Assembly: GCA_021820785.1 (NCBI GenBank)
Contig: JAKADE010000094.1
Location: forward strand, 1 to 8,673
Length of the DNA: 8,673 nt
Direction of reading: 5' to 3'
Source: Pseudomonadota bacterium
GTDB taxonomy: Bacteria > Pseudomonadota > Gammaproteobacteria > Steroidobacterales > Steroidobacteraceae
Position 1 is the stretch's first letter, and each line of letters starts with the position of its first letter. The position numbers were made by a program, and so were the translations under genes. The notes under the pieces were generated by a model, which did no database searches, was not told where the DNA came from, and saw only the letters and a program-made list of their open reading frames with translations. Below, one piece after another: positions 6,785 through 8,673 of this stretch.

Positions 6785-6803
6785 TATCATGTGCACTGGA
6801 GGA
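6785..6803 (+). promoter_or_regulatory. msrA -10-like box and Shine-Dalgarno
   Basis: TGGAGGA (6797-6803) is a strong ribosome binding site with 7-nt spacing to ATG 6811. It excludes longer in-frame versions of the gene, which would run back into patatin. TATCAT (6785-6790) matches 5 of 6 positions of the -10 consensus, but no matching -35 is seen, so the promoter part is tentative. Confidence 0.5.
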
Positions 6804-6810
6804 CATCGCC

Positions 6811-7470
6811 ATGGCATCGCTGCACAAGAAAATGACCCTGCCCGAGGCCCACGAGACGCTGCCGGGGCGCAGCGCCGCGCTCGAGGTGCCGCCCGAACAT
6901 TTCGTCACCGGTCACCGCATCGTGCCGCCGTTCCCGCAGGGGATGCGCGAGGCGCTGTTCGCGATGGGCTGCTTCTGGGGCGTCGAGCGGCTCTTCTGGG
7001 AGCTGCCCGGGGTGTACTCGACGGCCGCGGGCTATGCCGGCGGCACGACCCCCAATCCGACCTACCGCGAGGTGTGCAGCGGGCTCACCGGTCATGCCGA
7101 GGTGGTGCGCGTGGTGTACGACCCGGCGCGCATCAGCTACGAGACGCTGCTGAAGGCGTTCTGGGAGTCGCACGACCCGACGCAGGGCATGCGTCAGGGC
7201 GGTGACGAGGGAACGCAGTACCGCTCCATGATCTTCACCGCAGATGCGGCCCAGCGGGAGGCGGCCGAGGCGTCGCTGCACGCCTATCAGGCGCGACTCA
7301 CGGCCGCCGGGCACGGTGCGATCACCACCGAGGTCGCGCCCTGGCCCACGTTCTATTACGCAGAGGATTATCACCAGCAGTATCTGGCGAAGAACCCGGA
7401 CGGGTATTGCGGGCTGGGCGGGTGCGGCGTGCCGTTCCGGTTTGCCGACATGGCGTCCCCGGGGCCATAG
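6811..7470 (+). CDS. msrA: Peptide methionine-S-sulfoxide reductase
   Basis: A 219-residue MsrA, which reduces the S epimer of methionine sulfoxide in proteins and free methionine, using thioredoxin to recycle. The catalytic cysteine is C54 in MGCFWGVE. E97 in [12 protein letters not shown] is the expected acid, and D132 and Y137 in GDEGTQYRS line the sulfoxide pocket. It has an N-terminal extension of about 45 residues before the core, as E. coli MsrA (212 residues) does. The C-terminal resolving region reads GYCGLGGCG, with C200 and C205; E. coli has C198 and C206, eight apart, so the second resolving cysteine is displaced here. No MsrB domain is fused and none is adjacent. A strong TGGAGGA ribosome site fixes the start. 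It is probably cytoplasmic, as no signal peptide is seen, and it appears to be a single-gene unit. Confidence 0.96.
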   Translation: MASLHKKMTLPEAHETLPGRSAALEVPPEHFVTGHRIVPPFPQGMREALFAMGCFWGVERLFWELPGVYSTAAGYAGGTTPNPTYREVCSGLTGHAEVVRVVYDPARISYETLLKAFWESHDPTQGMRQGGDEGTQYRSMIFTADAAQREAAEASLHAYQARLTAAGHGAITTEVAPWPTFYYAEDYHQQYLAKNPDGYCGLGGCGVPFRFADMASPGP

Positions 7471-7484
7471 ACTCTGCGCCGCGC

Positions 7485-7504
7485 GGGGCGGGGCGGGGCG
7501 GGGC
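7485..7504 (+). repeat. Four tandem GGGGC units, predicted G-quadruplex
   Basis: Four perfect head-to-tail copies of GGGGC begin 14 nt after the msrA stop codon. The plus strand therefore has four runs of four G separated by single C loops, the classic pattern of a very stable parallel quadruplex, in the msrA transcript and in the non-template DNA. Any effect on msrA 3'-end formation is inferred. Confidence 0.75.
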
Positions 7505-7618
7505 GTCAGGTCCTCGCCCGACCCAGGGTCTCGCCGCCCGGGGCCGTGTGCGGCCCGCGCGGCGCGCACTGTTCCCGGCCCCCCATGACCGCATCGCGCT
7601 GCCGGCGCGGCACGGGCC

Positions 7619-7634
7619 GGCATGAATGCATGCC
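7619..7634. repeat. Inverted repeat upstream of the amt promoter
   Basis: GGCATG (7619-7624), spacer AATG, CATGCC (7629-7634) is a perfect 6-bp inverted repeat ending 9 bp before the candidate -35 box. It could be an operator half-site pair for nitrogen control, but no known consensus is matched. Confidence 0.35.
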
Positions 7635-7643
7635 CAAGGGTTC

Positions 7644-7673
7644 TTGATTTTGCGCGCCGGCCGCACCCAGAAT
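7644..7673 (+). promoter_or_regulatory. Candidate sigma-70 promoter of amt
   Basis: TTGATT (7644-7649) and CAGAAT (7668-7673) each match 4 of 6 consensus positions and are 18 bp apart, in the most AT-rich stretch of the gap. Transcription would begin near 7680, giving a leader of about 60 nt. That leader would contain a 6-bp hairpin (TCGCCC 7684-7689, loop ACGGTC, GGGCGA 7696-7701) and two GATTCG copies (7681-7686, 7700-7705). Confidence 0.4.
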
Positions 7674-7728
7674 CTGTGTCGATTCGCCCACGGTCGGGCG
7701 ATTCGGCTGTCGGCGGCCACGCCGGTTC

Positions 7729-7734
7729 GAGGGG
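7729..7734 (+). promoter_or_regulatory. Ribosome binding site deciding the amt GTG start
   Basis: GAGGGG lies 4 nt before GTG 7739. This is the only initiation codon that yields a complete signal peptide. Confidence 0.55.
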
Positions 7735-7738
7735 CTCC

Positions 7739-8673
7739 GTGTCACGTCGTTGCGTCTCCGTCTCTGCCGCCGCGGCGGCCTGCGTGTGCGTGCTGAGCGC
7801 TGCGGTTCCGGCCCATGCGGCCGGCGCAGCGGGGCCCGCGCACCTCAACTCCGGCAATACCGCCTGGCTGCTCACCGCGACGGCACTGGTGCTGTCGATG
7901 ACGCTGCCCGGACTGGTCGCGTTCTACTCCGGCCTGGTCCGCAGCAAGAACGTGCTGTCGGTGGCCATGCAGTGTTTCGCCATCGCCTGCCTGGTGAGCA
8001 TCCTGTGGGTGCTCGGCGGCTACGGACTGGCGTTCGGGCAGGGCGGGGGCCTGCAGGCACTGATCGGCGCGCCGCACACCGGGTGGCTCGGCGGGATCGG
8101 CCGCACGGCACTGCACGGCACGACGCCGCAGGCCGCCTTCGCGATGTTCCAGCTGACCTTCGCCATCATCACGCCGGCGCTGGTGATCGGCGGGTTCGCC
8201 GAGCGCATCAAGTTCAGCGCGGTGCTGTGGTTCAGCGGCCTGTGGCTGCTGCTGGTGTATCTGCCGGTGTGCCATTGGGTGTGGGGTGGCGGCTGGCTCG
8301 CACGGCTCGGCGTGCTCGATTTCGCCGGCGGCATCGTGGTGCACGTGACCGCCGGTACCGGGGCGCTGGTGAGCGCGCTGGTGCTGCGCGAGCGCAAGGG
8401 CTTTCCGCACATTGCCATGCCGCCGCACAACATGATGCTCACCATCGTCGGGGCAGGGATGCTCTGGGTGGGCTGGTACGGATTCAACGGCGGCAGCGCA
8501 CTTGCCGCCGACGGGTCGGCGGCGATGGCCATCCTGGTGACGCACCTTGGCGCATCCGCCGGGGCGCTCTCGTGGATGGGCGCGGAGTGGCGCAAGTTCG
8601 GCAAGCCGAGCGTGCTCGGGCTGGTCACCGGCATGGTCGCCGGGCTCGGCACCATCACGCCGGCGTCCGGCTA
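7739..8673 (+). CDS. amt: Ammonium transporter, Amt family (right-truncated)
   Basis: The first 311 codons of an Amt/AmtB channel, which moves ammonium across the inner membrane as part of nitrogen uptake. The frame is open to the window edge; the family is usually 400-450 residues. From GTG 7739 the chain begins with a signal peptide (MSRRCVSVSAAAAACVCVLS, then AAVPAHA with likely cleavage after A27), as in E. coli AmtB, which also has one. Family segments follow in order: TLPGLVAFYSGLVRSKNVLS (56-74), FAIITPALVIGGFAERIKFS (141-160), GVLDFAGGIVVHVTAG (191-206) with the structural D194 and first pore histidine H202, and GWYGFNGGSALA (245-256). The second pore histidine would lie beyond the edge. 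No glnK (PII) gene is found upstream, where msrA lies instead; it may be downstream or elsewhere. Confidence 0.94.
   Translation, partial: MSRRCVSVSAAAAACVCVLSAAVPAHAAGAAGPAHLNSGNTAWLLTATALVLSMTLPGLVAFYSGLVRSKNVLSVAMQCFAIACLVSILWVLGGYGLAFGQGGGLQALIGAPHTGWLGGIGRTALHGTTPQAAFAMFQLTFAIITPALVIGGFAERIKFSAVLWFSGLWLLLVYLPVCHWVWGGGWLARLGVLDFAGGIVVHVTAGTGALVSALVLRERKGFPHIAMPPHNMMLTIVGAGMLWVGWYGFNGGSALAADGSAAMAILVTHLGASAGALSWMGAEWRKFGKPSVLGLVTGMVAGLGTITPASG

Larger units (their letters stand above)
7471..7738. other. Non-coding gap between msrA and amt (268 bp)
   Basis: I find no credible gene here. The first half is extremely G+C-rich and starts with the GGGGC repeat. From about 7622 to 7690 the sequence turns noticeably more AT-rich, as expected for the amt promoter. 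Small inverted repeats occur at 7619-7634 and 7684-7701. I looked for a sigma-54 promoter, which would suit an ammonium transporter. The nearest match (GGCACGGGCCGGC, 7609-7621) has the wrong spacing between its GG and GC. Confidence 0.6.

Noticed and set aside
6325..6810. Longer msrA starting inside patatin
   Set aside because: The strong TGGAGGA site before ATG 6811 and the normal family N terminus fix the start; the extension is a shadow of patatin and the small hypothetical gene.
7609..7621. Possible sigma-54 promoter before amt (GGCACGGGCCGGC)
   Set aside because: The GG and GC elements are separated by 9 bases instead of 10 and the TTGC part is missing, so it does not fit the -24/-12 consensus.
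6787..7875. Minus-strand open frame opposite msrA and its downstream gap
   Set aside because: MsrA catalytic motifs are intact on plus; the antisense product is compositionally biased and also spans the non-coding gap and the amt start.

Overview
This is an 8.7-kb piece of a GC-rich bacterial chromosome (roughly 70% GC by eye), most likely from a gammaproteobacterium. The organism is Gram-negative, because one gene encodes an outer-membrane patatin autotransporter of the PlpD type. A small conserved protein resembling ones I recall from the Xanthomonadales points the same way. I cannot name a genus. Nothing suggests a mobile element, prophage, CRISPR array, tRNA or rRNA, and the composition looks uniform. 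The genes are packed tightly as a series of convergent and divergent pairs.

Layout, left to right: (1) the 3' end of agmatine deiminase (+, cut by the window edge), converging on (2) a two-gene minus-strand unit, a pirin followed 10 bp later by a PLP-dependent serine/threonine dehydratase with a serine-racemase-like metal site. (3) Divergent from pirin is a beta-hydroxyacid-dehydrogenase-family NADP oxidoreductase; a perfect 20-bp palindrome lies in the 116-bp gap. (4) The oxidoreductase converges on a membrane-anchored TPR protein, and their two TAG stops share one CTAG. (5) Divergent from the TPR gene is the 763-residue PlpD-like type Vd secreted phospholipase. (6) This converges, across a hairpin, on an 88-residue conserved hypothetical protein. 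(7) Divergent from that is msrA, peptide methionine sulfoxide reductase. (8) After a 268-bp gap with a tandem GGGGC block and a promoter-like region comes an Amt ammonium transporter starting with GTG and cut by the right edge.

Most genes look like independent housekeeping units: polyamine and amino acid metabolism, redox repair, nitrogen uptake and envelope functions. The only convincing operon is pirin-dehydratase. I see no coherent new multi-gene system. The points most worth following are the 20-bp palindrome, the type Vd autotransporter with its possible leaderless start, the moved C-terminal cysteine in MsrA, the dehydratase metal site, and the G-quadruplex-forming repeat after msrA.
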